Source: an uncultured Roseburia sp. (GTDB lineage: Bacteria > Bacillota > Clostridia > Lachnospirales > Lachnospiraceae). From it: a DNA stretch of 64,000 nt. The notes below the pieces were generated by a model. The model was given only the letters and a program-made list of their open reading frames with translations, did not search any database and was not told where the DNA came from. The position numbers and the translations under genes are program-made. Positions 7,791 through 17,651 of this stretch are shown in pieces. Within the stretch, counting starts at the first letter, position 1. Each line of letters opens with the position of its first letter. The stretch covers positions 1 to 64,000 of the forward strand of contig CAKREH010000003.1 of the NCBI GenBank assembly GCA_934317215.1, written 5' to 3'.

Positions 7791-7835
7791 AGTATTTATT
7801 TTTTCTTAAAACATGACTTTTTTCCTATAACAGTA

Positions 7836-7865
7836 TTGACAACACTTTTTTTTCCTGTTTATAAT
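7836..7865 (+). promoter_or_regulatory. Consensus promoter for the small Ser/Gly-rich protein
   Basis: TTGACA (7836-7841) and TATAAT (7860-7865), both perfect consensus hexamers, with an 18-base spacer. It fires rightwards, divergent from ylxM, about 60 bases before the start at 7929. Confidence 0.88.
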
Positions 7866-7928
7866 GAGCTAAACCTAAACTAAAAACTTTTTTGCTTGCG
7901 TAAATCATGCGCAGGAATGGAGGTTCCC

Positions 7929-8333
7929 ATGAAAAATAAATATCAGAAACCTGCAATTTATCTGTCGCCTGAACATACAGAAGGCATCTACCTTGCAAGC
8001 GGTGCCGGTTCCTCAGCTGGTTCTTCAGCCGGTTCTGTAACCGCATCTTATCAGGGCATATGGGACAGATGGGAAGGCGGCGGAAAAGGACTGGTTGCCG
8101 TAAGCTGGAGTAATGTGACAGGAAATGTTACCCTCACGCTTTCCTTCAATACCCCGATTGATCAGGTCGAAGTTGCCGGACACTCTGCATCCGCATCTGT
8201 TTCCGGCAGCTCCGTCACCGTCAGCTTTAATGCGGATGGCGGTTCCTGCTTTAATCTCGGTATTCACTTGAATCACGCCGGTGCAGACATTAACAGCCTG
8301 GATTTGACAGGCCAGTCCTACACAGTATCCTGA
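7929..8333 (+). CDS. Small Ser/Gly-rich beta-sandwich-like protein, KPxIY leader
   Basis: A 134-aa protein of unknown function. ATG at 7929 is supported by AATGGAGG at ideal spacing. The N-terminus MKNKYQKPAIYLSPEHTEG has no hydrophobic core, so it is not a Sec signal. It is followed by YLASG, then an SAGSSAGS low-complexity stretch. The rest alternates short beta-like segments (GLVAVSWSNVTGNVTLTLSF, SASASVSGSSVTVSF) and resembles a carbohydrate-binding-module type sandwich. Proteins with a 'KPxI...AxG' start are common in Lachnospiraceae and may be export substrates or peptide precursors, but that is recollection, not proof. It has its own perfect promoter and a strong terminator. Confidence 0.6.
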   Translation: MKNKYQKPAIYLSPEHTEGIYLASGAGSSAGSSAGSVTASYQGIWDRWEGGGKGLVAVSWSNVTGNVTLTLSFNTPIDQVEVAGHSASASVSGSSVTVSFNADGGSCFNLGIHLNHAGADINSLDLTGQSYTVS

Positions 8334-8396
8334 CACTGACTTTTTTGTCTTTTACATCGGATCTCACATTGTACGAGCATACTGTTTCATAAACCA

Positions 8397-8438
8397 AAAT
8401 AAGGAATTTCGTTCTGCAATGAACGAAATTCCTTATTT
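8397..8438. terminator. Bidirectional terminator
   Basis: AATAAGGAATTTCGTTC (8398-8414) pairs perfectly with GAACGAAATTCCTTATT (8421-8437) around a six-base loop. A-runs and T-runs flank it, so it can end both the plus-strand small gene and minus-strand ilvA. Confidence 0.93.
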
Positions 8439-8488
8439 TTTGACCATTTTAAATTTTATGATCTGATTCTGCTATCAAAAATACACTC

Positions 8489-9700
8489 CTACAGACTTGC
8501 TCTGACTAATTTCGGCTTGTAACCATTTTTCTCTAATGCTTTGATGATCTGATTTTTGTGATCAGTACCAAAGCACTCTAAAGTAATACGAAGCTCCACG
8601 GCTGCATTGCGGTTTGTGCTGACAAACTGGTTATGCTCCAGCTTGATAACATTTCCCTGCTCTGCGGCAATCGTAGCAGCTACTTTTGACAATTCACCCG
8701 GCTTGTCCGGAAGAAGTACAGATACCGTAAAGATACGGTCACGGAAGATAAGACCCTGCTGTACCACAGAAGACATTGTGATCACATCCATGTTACCACC
8801 GCTTAAGATTGATACGACACGCTTATCTTTTACACCCAGATGCTTCAACGCAGCTACCGTCAGAAGTCCTGAATTTTCCACTACCATTTTATGATTTTCC
8901 ACCATGTCAAGGAATGCAACAACCAGTTCATCATCTTCTACTGTGATGATATCATCTAAATTCTTTTTGATATATGGGAAGATCTTGCTGCCCGGTGTCT
9001 TTACCGCAGTACCGTCCGCGATCGTGTTGACGCTCGGTAATGTCGTTACTTTTCCTGCTTTAAAAGAAGCCTGCATACAGTTTGCACCTGCCGGTTCGAC
9101 ACCGATCACTTTAATCTTTGGATTTAACAGCTTTGCAAGTGTTGATACACCTGTTGCAAGTCCGCCTCCTCCGATCGGAACTAAAATATATTCCACAAGC
9201 GGCAGTTCCTTAAAGATCTCCATTGCGATCGTTCCCTGTCCGGTAGCAACTGCAAGATCATCAAACGGATGAATGAACGTATATCCTTTTTCCTCTGCCA
9301 GTTCGTAGGCTTTCTGACAGGCCTCATCGTAGACATCTCCGTAGAGGACAACCTCTGCACCATAACTCTTGGTACGGTTTACCTTGATTAAAGGTGTCGT
9401 TGTCGGCATCACGATGACCGCTTTACAGCCATAACATTTTGCTGCGTAAGCAACACCCTGCGCATGATTTCCTGCTGAGGCGGTGATGAGTCCTTTTTTA
9501 CGCTCTGTCTCTGTCAGTGTGCTGATCTTGTAATAAGCTCCACGCACTTTGTATGCACCGGTAAACTGCATATTCTCCGGTTTTAAATATACTTTGTTTC
9601 CTGTCTGCTCACTTAAAAAATCGGAATATACCAGTTTTGTCTCTAAGGTGACTTCTTTTACTTTCTCACTTGCTTCCTCAAACTTGTCTAATGTTAACAT
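8489..9700 (-). CDS. ilvA: Threonine ammonia-lyase
   Basis: A 403-aa PLP enzyme that converts threonine to 2-oxobutanoate and ammonia, feeding isoleucine or propionate synthesis. The PLP lysine lies in KPENMQFTGAYKVRGAYYK (about 38-56). The glycine loop is VPIGGGGLATGV near 175. The Ser/Gly-rich phosphate grip is ILSGGNMDVI near 300. The C-terminal 80 residues form one ACT domain (VSVLLPDKPGELSKVAATIA). This short single-ACT form is typical of Clostridia and may be anabolic or catabolic. It lies 23 bases after ftsY and is probably the last gene of the smc-ftsY unit. Confidence 0.93.
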   Translation of the reverse strand: MLTLDKFEEASEKVKEVTLETKLVYSDFLSEQTGNKVYLKPENMQFTGAYKVRGAYYKISTLTETERKKGLITASAGNHAQGVAYAAKCYGCKAVIVMPTTTPLIKVNRTKSYGAEVVLYGDVYDEACQKAYELAEEKGYTFIHPFDDLAVATGQGTIAMEIFKELPLVEYILVPIGGGGLATGVSTLAKLLNPKIKVIGVEPAGANCMQASFKAGKVTTLPSVNTIADGTAVKTPGSKIFPYIKKNLDDIITVEDDELVVAFLDMVENHKMVVENSGLLTVAALKHLGVKDKRVVSILSGGNMDVITMSSVVQQGLIFRDRIFTVSVLLPDKPGELSKVAATIAAEQGNVIKLEHNQFVSTNRNAAVELRITLECFGTDHKNQIIKALEKNGYKPKLVRASL

Positions 9701-9723
9701 TTATATTCTCCTTTGTCTGTTTA

Positions 9724-10665
9724 TTATTCTGCCTGATCTTTTACGTCAAAAAGTGCGTTTACGAACTCATTGGAATCAAACTTCTGTAAATCCTCGATGG
9801 TCTCTCCGACACCGATATATTTGACCGGGATTCCAAGTTCGGAGTGGATTGCAACCGCGATACCGCCTTTTGCCGTTCCATCCATCTTAGTTAAAATGAT
9901 ACCTGTGATCTCTGCCACTTCTGAAAATTGTCTCGCCTGTGCAAGTGCATTCTGTCCTGTCGTTGCATCTAATACGACAAGAGTTTCGCGGTATGCATCC
10001 GGATATTCTTTTTCAAGAATACGGTTGATCTTTTTTAACTCTTCCATAAGATTCTTCTTATTATGAAGACGTCCTGCCGTATCACAGAGCAGTACATCCG
10101 CATTTCTTGCTTTTGCCGCTGCGACCGCATCATATACGATCGCCGCCGGATCTGCACCTTCCTGTCCGCCGATCATCTCAACACCCGCACGGTTTGCCCA
10201 TTCTAACAGCTGGTCTCCCGCTGCTGCACGGAATGTATCGGCTGCTGCAAGGACGACCTTTTTCCCCTGGTCTTTTAATTTTCCTGCCAGTTTCCCAACA
10301 GAAGTCGTCTTTCCGACACCGTTTACACCGATGACAAGCACCACGGATTTTTCATTTTCAAAACGGTATGCGGTCTCACCAACATCCATCTGCTCTTTGA
10401 TACTGTTGATGAGAAGTTCCTTGCACTCTGCCGGATCCTTGATCTTATTTTGTTTTACTTTTTCTTTGAGATTTTCGATGATCGCTTCGGTCGCGTTGAC
10501 ACCGATATCCCCCATGATCAGAATTTCTTCAATTTCTTCGTAAAAATCATCATCAATACTGGAAAATCCACTGAAGATCGAATCAATTCCGGATACAATG
10601 TTATCTCTTGTCTTGCTGAGTCCGGAAACCAGACGGCTCCAGAAACCTTTTTTTTCTTCGCCCAT
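9724..10665 (-). CDS. ftsY: Signal recognition particle receptor FtsY
   Basis: A 313-aa SRP receptor GTPase that pairs with Ffh at the membrane. The N domain (1-90) is followed by [14 protein letters not shown] (G1, near 112), [17 protein letters not shown] (G3, near 195) and [12 protein letters not shown] (G4). The long acidic A domain of E. coli is absent, as usual in Firmicutes; the N-terminus [19 protein letters not shown] is an amphipathic membrane-targeting helix. It follows smc closely and precedes ilvA. Confidence 0.96.
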   Translation of the reverse strand: MGEEKKGFWSRLVSGLSKTRDNIVSGIDSIFSGFSSIDDDFYEEIEEILIMGDIGVNATEAIIENLKEKVKQNKIKDPAECKELLINSIKEQMDVGETAYRFENEKSVVLVIGVNGVGKTTSVGKLAGKLKDQGKKVVLAAADTFRAAAGDQLLEWANRAGVEMIGGQEGADPAAIVYDAVAAAKARNADVLLCDTAGRLHNKKNLMEELKKINRILEKEYPDAYRETLVVLDATTGQNALAQARQFSEVAEITGIILTKMDGTAKGGIAVAIHSELGIPVKYIGVGETIEDLQKFDSNEFVNALFDVKDQAE

Positions 10666-10680
10666 ATATCCTGCCTTTCT

Positions 10681-10728
10681 TATTCATCTAAATCATTATT
10701 TGTCTAAATCATTATTTGTCTAAATCAT
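10681..10728. repeat. Three tandem 16-bp units at the end of smc
   Basis: Three consecutive 16-mers: TATTCATCTAAATCAT, then TATTTGTCTAAATCAT twice. The last unit covers the final smc codons (NDLDK and stop), so the array re-creates the smc 3' end downstream of the real stop. It looks like slippage duplication. Each extra copy contains its own TAA or TAG. Confidence 0.85.
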
Positions 10729-13700
10729 TTTCAATCAAATTTACGGAAACCAGTGTCGAAACACCCTTTTCCTGCATCGTAATACCATAGAGACGGTCTG
10801 CCGCCGCCATCGTACCTCGTCTGTGTGTGATTACAATAAACTGTGTATTCTGGGTCAGCTTGTGCAGATATTTTGCAAACCGGGTGACGTTTGAATCATC
10901 CAGTGCCGCCTCGATCTCGTCTAACAGACAAAACGGTGAAGGCTTTAAGTTCTGGATCGCAAATAACAGTGCAATCGCTGTCAGTGATTTTTCTCCACCG
11001 GACATCTGCATCATATTCTGCAGCTTCTTACCGGGAGGCTGTGCAATAATACGGATACCACACTCTAAGATATCCTCATCTTCCACCAGTTCCAGTGTAC
11101 CTTTTCCACCGCCAAACAGTTCTTTAAATACGGTATCAAACTGTTTCTGAATCTCTGCAAATTTCTCCATGAACTGTTTGCGCATTCCCGTATCAAGTTC
11201 CTCGATGATTCCGATCAGCGTTTTCTCTGCTTCAATCAGATCATCATGCTGTGTTTTTAAAAATTGATAACGCTCTGAGATCTCCTTATAATCCTCGATC
11301 GCATTGACATTGACGTCACCGAGCTTTCGGATCTCATCCTTGATCTGTGCGATCATTTTCTTTAATGTAGAAAGATCGTCATAGGTATCATCCCGAAGAT
11401 CCATTGCAGCGTGAAGCGTCAGTTCATATTCCTGCCACATATAATTGGTCTGATATTCTCTCGCATCATTTAGCTTTTCACGCTGACTGTTCAGACGGAA
11501 TACTTCCTTATCAAGTTCCGAGATCTGATTGGATATCTCCTCACGTTTCCGGAAAAATCCTTTATGTGAAGCTGACAGATCTTCTTTCTTCTGCGTATAA
11601 TCTTTTAACTGCTGTTCGAAAGCAGCATGCGTATCATCCGATGCGAGGATCGTCTTTTTTAATTCCTCGATCTCTGCCATCTTCTGTCTTGCTTCTTCTT
11701 TTGCATCCCCTGCCTGCGCGATCAGCGTTTCCCTGTCCTGTGAAAATCTTGTGATCTCACTCTGAATACGCGAAATATTTGACTGCGCAAACTCCGCTTT
11801 CTGACGGATACCGGCTTCCTCTAAAGCAATCTTTGAAACAGTTTCCGAAGCTTCCTTCTCCTTCGTCTGATATTCCTCGAAACGTTTCTGGAAGTCCTCG
11901 TTTTCCTGTCCGATCTCTTTTTCACGAACCGCTGCAGCCTCAATCTCTGCCGCTATCTGAGCTTTATTATTTTCAAGCTCTGCAAGCTGCTCCTCAATCT
12001 CCGCCCGCTCCGCATGCAGACCGGCAAAAACTGTTTCCCTCTCGTTTTTCTGATCTGTGGCGCGGTCTAAGTTCATTTTTGCCGTGTTCTGAAGAATGTA
12101 CTGTTCCTGCAGTTTCTCCTTTCCGCTTTCCATATCTTCTTCTAACAGTGACTGCGCTGTCTTAATATCCTCTAAGCGGTCTCTCGACTCTTTAATCTGA
12201 CTCTGCAGAGAAGCAACAAGTGTTTCCAGTTCTTCTACCTCACGTCTTCTCGCAAGAAGATTGCTGGTATTTTTAAATGCACCACCGGTCATGGAACCGC
12301 CCGGATTTAAGCATTCGCCCTCTAGCGTTACGATACGGAATGAATAGCGGTATTTTCCTGCCAGGGCAATCGCGTCATCGATTGTCCCGGCAACAACTAC
12401 CCTGCCGAGCAGATAATTCATCACACCATCATATCTGGCATCATTTTTCACCAGGGTACTTGCAAGTCCGATCACGCCCTGCTCCCGCAGTGCTTCCTGA
12501 TTTTTAAACCCGCCGCTGCCATTCACACTCGTAAGCGGAAGAAATGTTGCACGTCCATACCGGTTCTGCTTCAGATACGCGATCATCTGCTTTGCAGTCT
12601 CTTCATCCTCCGTCACGATATTCTGGATACTTCCGCCTAACGCAGTCTCGATCGCAATCTCGTATTTTTTCTCAACCTGAATCAGATCTGATACGACACC
12701 TAAAATTCCTTTGTGTCTGTCTTTTTGTTCCATTACACGGCGGATACTGTTTCCATATCCGTCATAGCGTTCTGCAATGTTTTTTAGTGTCTCCAGCCTG
12801 GACTGTTCTTTATGATACCTGGTGACATCCTGCTCTAACTGCTGGCTGGTCTGCGAATATTTTCTACGCCACTCACGGTTCTTTTCTTCCATTGCGGCAG
12901 CAGATTCCTTCAATCCCCGGATCGTCTCGTTGACCTCATCTAATTCCTGCTGACAGGCAGCTAACACATTGTCTAAATCTTCTTCCTCTGTCTTTCTGGC
13001 AAGAAGTCTCTGTGTCAGTTTCGCTTTCCGGATGTTGATCTGCTCTGCCATCGTATCAAAACGCTGCTTTCTCGCCTTGACGGATGCCTTGTTGTTAAGG
13101 AGTTCGATGATCTCACTCTTTCCGCGTTCGATCCCGTCACTGCATTCTTTCATTCCATTGCGCAGCTCATCTAATTCTTTTTCAGCAGCCTGCTTTCTCT
13201 CTGAAATTCCTGCCAGTGCCTCTAACAGTTCCTCTCGTTCCCTGCCATAAACATCTTTCTGTGCAAGACGATCCTGTGTGTCTTTTTCGATAGAATCAAG
13301 TCTGTCTTTTAAATGCTCATCCGTCATTTCTGCCGTGTGGATCTGTTCTTTTAAGACGTTGATCTGTCCTTCTAACTTTCCTTTTAAAACAGTGGAACCG
13401 TTTAAATTTTCGCGTACCTCACCGATTGCCTGTTCTAACTGTTCGATTTCCGATTCCATGCGCTCATATTCTGTCTTTACCTGCTCATAAGAATCTTTTG
13501 ACTCATGTAACTGTGCTTCCGCAATGCCGCATTTTTCGCCCACTTCATGAAGCTGTCCGTCAATGCGTGTCATCTCCATCAGAAACATGTTAACGTCATA
13601 TGTCTTTAACTCTTCTTTTTTCTTTAAATATACACGCGCTTTTTCAGCCTGTTTTTCTAACGGACCGACCTGGCGTTCCAGCTCGCTTAAGATATCATTG

Positions 13701-14272
13701 ACACGAACTAAATTTTCACGTTCATTTTCTAACTTTTTCTGCGCAGCCGCTTTGCGCTTTTTATATTTTACAATTCCGGCCGCCTCGTCAAAAAGTTCAC
13801 GCCGCTCCTCCGGTTTACCATTTAAAATTTTCTCAATCTGTCCCTGTCCGATAATGGAATATCCTTCTTTTCCGATACCGGTATCATAAAACAGCTCGGT
13901 CACATCCTTCAGACGGCAGGTATTGCCGTTGAGCAGATACTCACTCTCCCCGGAGCGGTACACGCGCCTCGCAACCGTGACCTCCTCATAACCCACCGGC
14001 AGTTTATGGTCCGCATTGTCAAGTGTGATCGCAACATAAGCATAACTGAGTGGTTTACGGTTTTCCGTTCCTGCAAAAATAATGTCCTGCATACTGGCAC
14101 CACGCAGCTGCTTGGCACTCTGTTCACCAAGTACCCAGCGCACTGCATCCCCGACATTACTCTTGCCACTGCCGTTTGGCCCGACAATTCCAGTGATTCC
14201 ATTATGAAAATCAAAAACGATCTTATTCGCAAATGATTTAAATCCCTGCACTTCAATACTTTTCAGATACAT
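10712..14272 (-). CDS. smc: Chromosome segregation protein SMC
   Basis: A 1186-aa condensin ATPase. The N-terminal head has [17 protein letters not shown] and Walker [10 protein letters not shown] near 32-40. Long coiled coils follow, with a hinge about 515-670 ([20 protein letters not shown]). The C-terminal head carries the ABC signature [17 protein letters not shown] and Walker [16 protein letters not shown] start it at 14272 (MYLKSIE), the conserved SMC N-terminus, not at the in-frame Met 11 codons earlier. It acts with ScpA/ScpB (not in the window). It sits between rnc and ftsY, the standard Firmicute order. A 16-bp tandem repeat overlaps its stop. Confidence 0.97.
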   Translation of the reverse strand: MYLKSIEVQGFKSFANKIVFDFHNGITGIVGPNGSGKSNVGDAVRWVLGEQSAKQLRGASMQDIIFAGTENRKPLSYAYVAITLDNADHKLPVGYEEVTVARRVYRSGESEYLLNGNTCRLKDVTELFYDTGIGKEGYSIIGQGQIEKILNGKPEERRELFDEAAGIVKYKKRKAAAQKKLENERENLVRVNDILSELERQVGPLEKQAEKARVYLKKKEELKTYDVNMFLMEMTRIDGQLHEVGEKCGIAEAQLHESKDSYEQVKTEYERMESEIEQLEQAIGEVRENLNGSTVLKGKLEGQINVLKEQIHTAEMTDEHLKDRLDSIEKDTQDRLAQKDVYGREREELLEALAGISERKQAAEKELDELRNGMKECSDGIERGKSEIIELLNNKASVKARKQRFDTMAEQINIRKAKLTQRLLARKTEEEDLDNVLAACQQELDEVNETIRGLKESAAAMEEKNREWRRKYSQTSQQLEQDVTRYHKEQSRLETLKNIAERYDGYGNSIRRVMEQKDRHKGILGVVSDLIQVEKKYEIAIETALGGSIQNIVTEDEETAKQMIAYLKQNRYGRATFLPLTSVNGSGGFKNQEALREQGVIGLASTLVKNDARYDGVMNYLLGRVVVAGTIDDAIALAGKYRYSFRIVTLEGECLNPGGSMTGGAFKNTSNLLARRREVEELETLVASLQSQIKESRDRLEDIKTAQSLLEEDMESGKEKLQEQYILQNTAKMNLDRATDQKNERETVFAGLHAERAEIEEQLAELENNKAQIAAEIEAAAVREKEIGQENEDFQKRFEEYQTKEKEASETVSKIALEEAGIRQKAEFAQSNISRIQSEITRFSQDRETLIAQAGDAKEEARQKMAEIEELKKTILASDDTHAAFEQQLKDYTQKKEDLSASHKGFFRKREEISNQISELDKEVFRLNSQREKLNDAREYQTNYMWQEYELTLHAAMDLRDDTYDDLSTLKKMIAQIKDEIRKLGDVNVNAIEDYKEISERYQFLKTQHDDLIEAEKTLIGIIEELDTGMRKQFMEKFAEIQKQFDTVFKELFGGGKGTLELVEDEDILECGIRIIAQPPGKKLQNMMQMSGGEKSLTAIALLFAIQNLKPSPFCLLDEIEAALDDSNVTRFAKYLHKLTQNTQFIVITHRRGTMAAADRLYGITMQEKGVSTLVSVNLIENDLDK

Positions 14273-14341
14273 ACTAAACCTCATTCCCACGCTGGCTTTG
14301 CGCATAACAAGTCTGGTATAAACACAGACATGTTTCCGCTC

Positions 14342-15028
14342 TTACAGTTTCGGTTTTAAAACCAAAAGTGCCTGGTAGGCAGCTTCCTGCTCTGCCGCTT
14401 TTTTCGTATGACCGGTTCCTGTGCCGATCACTTTATCTCCGATCCGTGCTTCGACCGAAAACTGTTTGTCATGGTCCGGTCCTTCTTCTGAAATCAGCTC
14501 GTAATGCAGACTCTCTTTATAATTGCCCTGCACAACTTCCTGTAAAATAGTCTTGCTGTCATAAAACAGCTTTTTGTGCTCGATATCTGTCAGAATAAAC
14601 TTATGTATAAACTTCTTTGCCGGTTCAAAACCACCATCTAAATAGATAGCTCCGATCACAGACTCTAAAGCATCCGATAAAATTGATTTACGTTTTCTTC
14701 CACCTGTCTGGTTTTCACCCTTGCCAAGCAGCAGATAAACGCCAAGATCCATCTCTCTGGTACAAAGTGCCAGTGTAGGCTCACACACAATACTCGCACG
14801 GAGTTTTGTCAGATCTCCCTCCGGCAGATCCGGATAATTACGGTATAAAAAATCACTCGATACGATCTCTAAAACCGCATCCCCTAAAAACTCCAGTCTC
14901 TCATTGTCAGAATGTTTTTTCATGTGTTTTTCATTAGCGTAGGAACTGTGCGTCAGTGCCTGACGCAATAAGCCCTCTTTTTCAAATGTATAACCAATCC
15001 TGTTCTGTAATTCCTGTAACTTTGACAT
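14342..15028 (-). CDS. rnc: Ribonuclease III
   Basis: A 228-aa double-strand-specific endoribonuclease for rRNA processing and mRNA turnover. The catalytic signature NERLEFLGDAVLEIVSSDFLY lies near 41-61. The second acidic site is SVIGAIYLDGG near 115-125. A dsRNA-binding domain occupies about 155-228 (TGTGHTKKAAEQEAAYQALL). Length is normal. The promoter directly upstream overlaps the acpP terminator hairpin. Confidence 0.96.
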   Translation of the reverse strand: MSKLQELQNRIGYTFEKEGLLRQALTHSSYANEKHMKKHSDNERLEFLGDAVLEIVSSDFLYRNYPDLPEGDLTKLRASIVCEPTLALCTREMDLGVYLLLGKGENQTGGRKRKSILSDALESVIGAIYLDGGFEPAKKFIHKFILTDIEHKKLFYDSKTILQEVVQGNYKESLHYELISEEGPDHDKQFSVEARIGDKVIGTGTGHTKKAAEQEAAYQALLVLKPKL

Positions 15029-15105
15029 TTCATCCTCCTGGTCAGGGGCTTTTTTCTACCTTACTGTCTGTCCAGTAAAATATAAAAAAGACTCTGTTTT
15101 CTTAT

Positions 15106-15134
15106 ATAATAACGGAAAAGCCCTTGCCTGACAA
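15106..15134 (-). promoter_or_regulatory. rnc-smc-ftsY promoter
   Basis: TTGTCA (15129-15134) and TATTAT (15106-15111) are 17 bases apart on the minus strand. The -35 element lies in the 3' half of the acpP terminator hairpin, so termination of one unit and initiation of the next share the same DNA. Confidence 0.6.
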
Positions 15135-15177
15135 GAGGCGGCACATCGCGCACCGCCCTTTTGTCTTCAACAAGGGC
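15115..15177 (-). terminator. Long structured terminator after acpP
   Basis: In the minus-strand RNA GCCCTTG (15171-15177) pairs with CAAGGGC (15120-15126). Inside, GACAA pairs with TTGTC and GGGCGG with CCGCC, giving a three-tiered hairpin of about 58 nt followed by TTTTCC. It is larger than most intrinsic terminators and could also be a small structured RNA. Confidence 0.7.
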
Positions 15178-15193
15178 ATACGTCATCTTTTAT

Positions 15194-15424
15194 TTAATTT
15201 AAAGCATTCTTGATCTGCTCTACGGCATCTGCAACTGTCACGATATGCTCAGCATCTTCATTCGCGATCTCGATATCGAATTCTTCTTCGATTCCCATAA
15301 TAATCTGAAAAATATCAAGGGAGTCTGCTCCAAGGTCATCCACAAAAGTGGTGTCCATTGTGATTTCTTCCTCATCCACGTTTAATACCTCTGCAATGAT
15401 TTTTTTCAGTTTTTCAAATTCCAT
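15194..15424 (-). CDS. acpP: Acyl carrier protein
   Basis: A 76-aa acidic four-helix protein. Phosphopantetheine attaches to Ser in [20 protein letters not shown] (about residues 29-48, DSL motif). Carries acyl chains in fatty acid and phospholipid synthesis. It lies four bases after plsX, whose product consumes acyl-ACP. The motif reads DSLDIFQ where most ACPs have DSLDTVE or DSLDVVE, a modest divergence that may mark a lineage-specific ACP. Confidence 0.93.
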   Translation of the reverse strand: MEFEKLKKIIAEVLNVDEEEITMDTTFVDDLGADSLDIFQIIMGIEEEFDIEIANEDAEHIVTVADAVEQIKNALN

Positions 15425-15428
15425 AACT

Positions 15429-16469
15429 TTACATTCCTTCCTGTTCCGTTGAACTTATAATATTTTTTCTGATTTTTCCGTTGATGTCCTGCTCTTTGAA
15501 CGTCACACATTGAAAAATGGAATTGGTAATCTCGACTGCTTTTGCACTTCCGTGCGTCTTTACCACAAGTCCATTCAGTCCTAATAAAGGAGCACCGCCA
15601 TACTGAGTCGCATCAAACGCTTTTAATGTTGACTTCAATGCTGGAAGCGCAAGCGCTGCACCAATTTTGCTTCTTAAGGTGCTCATCATGCCTTTTTTGA
15701 TTGCTCCGACAAGCGTTCCTGCCAGTCCTTCATACAGCTTTAAAATTACATTTCCGACAAATGCTTCACAGACGATCACATCTGCCTCTCCATGCGGGAT
15801 TTCACGAGCCTCAATACTGCCCACAAAATTAATATCCGTACATTCTTTCAGAAGTGGAAATGTTTCTTTTACCAGCGCATTTCCCTTTTCTTCCTCCGCA
15901 CCGATATTTACAATCGCCACTCTCGGATTTTTGATTCCAAGTACATTTTCCATGTAAATAGAACCCATCTTCGCAAACTGAACAAGATGTGATGCCCTTG
16001 CATCCACATTCGCGCCGCAGTCGATCAGAAGCGACACACCTTTTTCCGTCGGAATAAGCGGCGCTAACGGTGGTCTCTCGATTCCTTTGATTCTGCCTAC
16101 GATAACCTGTCCACCGACTAATATGGCACCGGAACTTCCTGCCGATACGAAAGCATCTGCTTCTTTTTGTTTTACCATATTCATGCCGACAACGATCGAT
16201 GACTGTTTTTTCTTGCGGATCGCATTTACCGGCGGTTCTGCTGTCTCAATAACTTCCTCAGCATGTATAACCTCGATCTGCTCTGCCGGATAAGTGTACT
16301 TTTCAAGTTCTTTACGAACCACGTCCTCCTGACCGATCAGAAGAACCTTGATATCACTTCTCGCATTTACCGCATCCACAGCCCCCTTTACAGGCTCGGC
16401 CGGAGCATAATCTCCACCCATCGCATCTAAGGCAACTTTGGTAATCTCAAGTGATTGATTCTGCTGCAT
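15429..16469 (-). CDS. plsX: Phosphate acyltransferase PlsX
   Basis: A 346-aa enzyme that makes acyl-phosphate from acyl-ACP, the donor for PlsY-dependent glycerol-3-phosphate acylation. Hallmarks are [13 protein letters not shown] at the N-terminus, [19 protein letters not shown] near 110 and [19 protein letters not shown] near 155. I chose 16469 over 16511 because of GGAGAGTAGTT upstream. It pairs with acpP in one unit; fab genes are not in view. Confidence 0.95.
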   Translation of the reverse strand: MQQNQSLEITKVALDAMGGDYAPAEPVKGAVDAVNARSDIKVLLIGQEDVVRKELEKYTYPAEQIEVIHAEEVIETAEPPVNAIRKKKQSSIVVGMNMVKQKEADAFVSAGSSGAILVGGQVIVGRIKGIERPPLAPLIPTEKGVSLLIDCGANVDARASHLVQFAKMGSIYMENVLGIKNPRVAIVNIGAEEEKGNALVKETFPLLKECTDINFVGSIEAREIPHGEADVIVCEAFVGNVILKLYEGLAGTLVGAIKKGMMSTLRSKIGAALALPALKSTLKAFDATQYGGAPLLGLNGLVVKTHGSAKAVEITNSIFQCVTFKEQDINGKIRKNIISSTEQEGM

Positions 16470-16522
16470 AACTACTCTCCATTCTGATACGTTTTCGGGC
16501 TCTCCCTTCACGTCTATATTGA

Positions 16523-16551
16523 AATATACTATAACTCTTTCTATAAATCAA
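16523..16551 (-). promoter_or_regulatory. plsX-acpP promoter
   Basis: TTGATT (16546-16551), 17 bases, TATATT (16523-16528) on the minus strand, about 50 bases before the plsX start. No FapR-type box was recognised. Confidence 0.6.
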
Positions 16552-16582
16552 TATAAAAAATCGATTGTCATTTACAATATCA

Positions 16583-17305
16583 TTAGTTATAGAATTCCTG
16601 ATTTCTTTCATTTTCTGCTTCACGGTCTTCATCTGACATATACCGTTCAAACACACCCTCTAAAATATAGTTGAGCAGAAGCATTCCCAAAGCCGGTGAT
16701 ATGATTGCTACAACCGGCAAAAGATAAGTTCCGATACAACATGCCAGGAAAAACATCAGTGCCATAAAGGTCTTTGGCAGATTGCCGATCGCCATCAGCG
16801 CAGAATTTTTAAGGATCATTTTTGTCGAATTCTCAAAACGTGCCATATACGGGAATACATAAATCGCCCATGCAATGACCACAAGCATCAGCACAAAGAA
16901 CACAACATAAAGAACTCCTGATTTTTCACCCGCTTTTGCAAACTGATACATGATATAACCGTCAAGCCCCACCAGAACAACCGCTGTTGCCACGATAAGC
17001 GTTACAAATGCACCCTGCTTCATATTTGTTTTAAAAGAATGCCAGAAAGAACTCCACAGGTATCCTCTGCTGTGACGGATCACCTTGTTAACTGCATAAT
17101 AAAGTGCTGTTGTCGCAATTCCAGCCGGAACAGCCAGTACGATACATGGAAGTGCTAATATGATCGCTTTTGACACATATGCCACATAAATGCCGATCGC
17201 AAGCGGTATACAGCAGATCATCCACAGCAGGCTTAGGCATACACAGTCGACGCCCTTTCCAAGTGCCTGAAAAAATTTGTTGTCTAAATTAAAAATATCT
17301 CCCAT
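16583..17305 (-). CDS. DUF624 (YesL-family) membrane protein
   Basis: A 240-aa integral membrane protein with about five hydrophobic segments. It begins MGDIFNLDNKFFQALGKGVD, the soluble start typical of DUF624/YesL, then VCLSLLWMICCIPLAIGIYV. YesL relatives often accompany sugar ABC transporters and pectin or glycan operons, but here it stands alone between plsX and rpmF with its own promoter. Function unknown; possibly a regulator or accessory of membrane transport. Confidence 0.75.
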   Translation of the reverse strand: MGDIFNLDNKFFQALGKGVDCVCLSLLWMICCIPLAIGIYVAYVSKAIILALPCIVLAVPAGIATTALYYAVNKVIRHSRGYLWSSFWHSFKTNMKQGAFVTLIVATAVVLVGLDGYIMYQFAKAGEKSGVLYVVFFVLMLVVIAWAIYVFPYMARFENSTKMILKNSALMAIGNLPKTFMALMFFLACCIGTYLLPVVAIISPALGMLLLNYILEGVFERYMSDEDREAENERNQEFYN

Positions 17306-17338
17306 TGCCCTACTCCTTTGTTAAAACATCATTTTATC

Positions 17339-17367
17339 ATTTTATTCTGTTCACACCGATTATGCAA
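17339..17367 (-). promoter_or_regulatory. DUF624 gene promoter
   Basis: TTGCAT (17362-17367), 17 bases, TAAAAT (17339-17344) on the minus strand, about 35 bases before the DUF624 start. It lies just beyond the rpmF terminator. Confidence 0.6.
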
Positions 17368-17404
17368 CCGGTAATTTGTGAAATTATTATAACTTTTTCA
17401 GAAG

Positions 17405-17452
17405 AAACAAAAAAGATCAAGAGGAAACTCATCGTTCCACCCTTGATCTTTC
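17405..17452 (-). terminator. Terminator after rpmF
   Basis: AAAGATCAAG (17412-17421) pairs with CTTGATCTTT (17442-17451), with an extra inner pairing GGAAC/GTTTCC. A U-run follows on the minus strand. It ends the yceD-rpmF unit. Confidence 0.9.
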
Positions 17453-17467
17453 CGTGTCCCGTAAGGA

Positions 17468-17647
17468 TTAGTCCTGAGGGATGATTTCTTTTTTGTTGTA
17501 AGAGCCACAGTTTTTACATACTCTATGAGGCATCATTAACTCTCCACATTTGCTGCATTTTACTAATGCCGGAGCAGTCATTTTCCAGTTTGCTCTTCTT
17601 TTATCTCTTCTTCCTTTGGAAGATTTATTCTTTGGACAAATTGACAT
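17468..17647 (-). CDS. rpmF: 50S ribosomal protein L32
   Basis: A 59-aa bL32. It begins MSICPKNKSSKGRRDKRRAN and has a zinc ribbon CSKCGELMMPHRVCKNCG (four cysteines, so the zinc-binding C+ paralogue type). The start at 17647 follows TTAAGGAGGTGTGAGAAT. It lies four bases from yceD, the standard yceD-rpmF pairing. Confidence 0.96.
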   Translation of the reverse strand: MSICPKNKSSKGRRDKRRANWKMTAPALVKCSKCGELMMPHRVCKNCGSYNKKEIIPQD

Positions 17648-17651
17648 ATTC

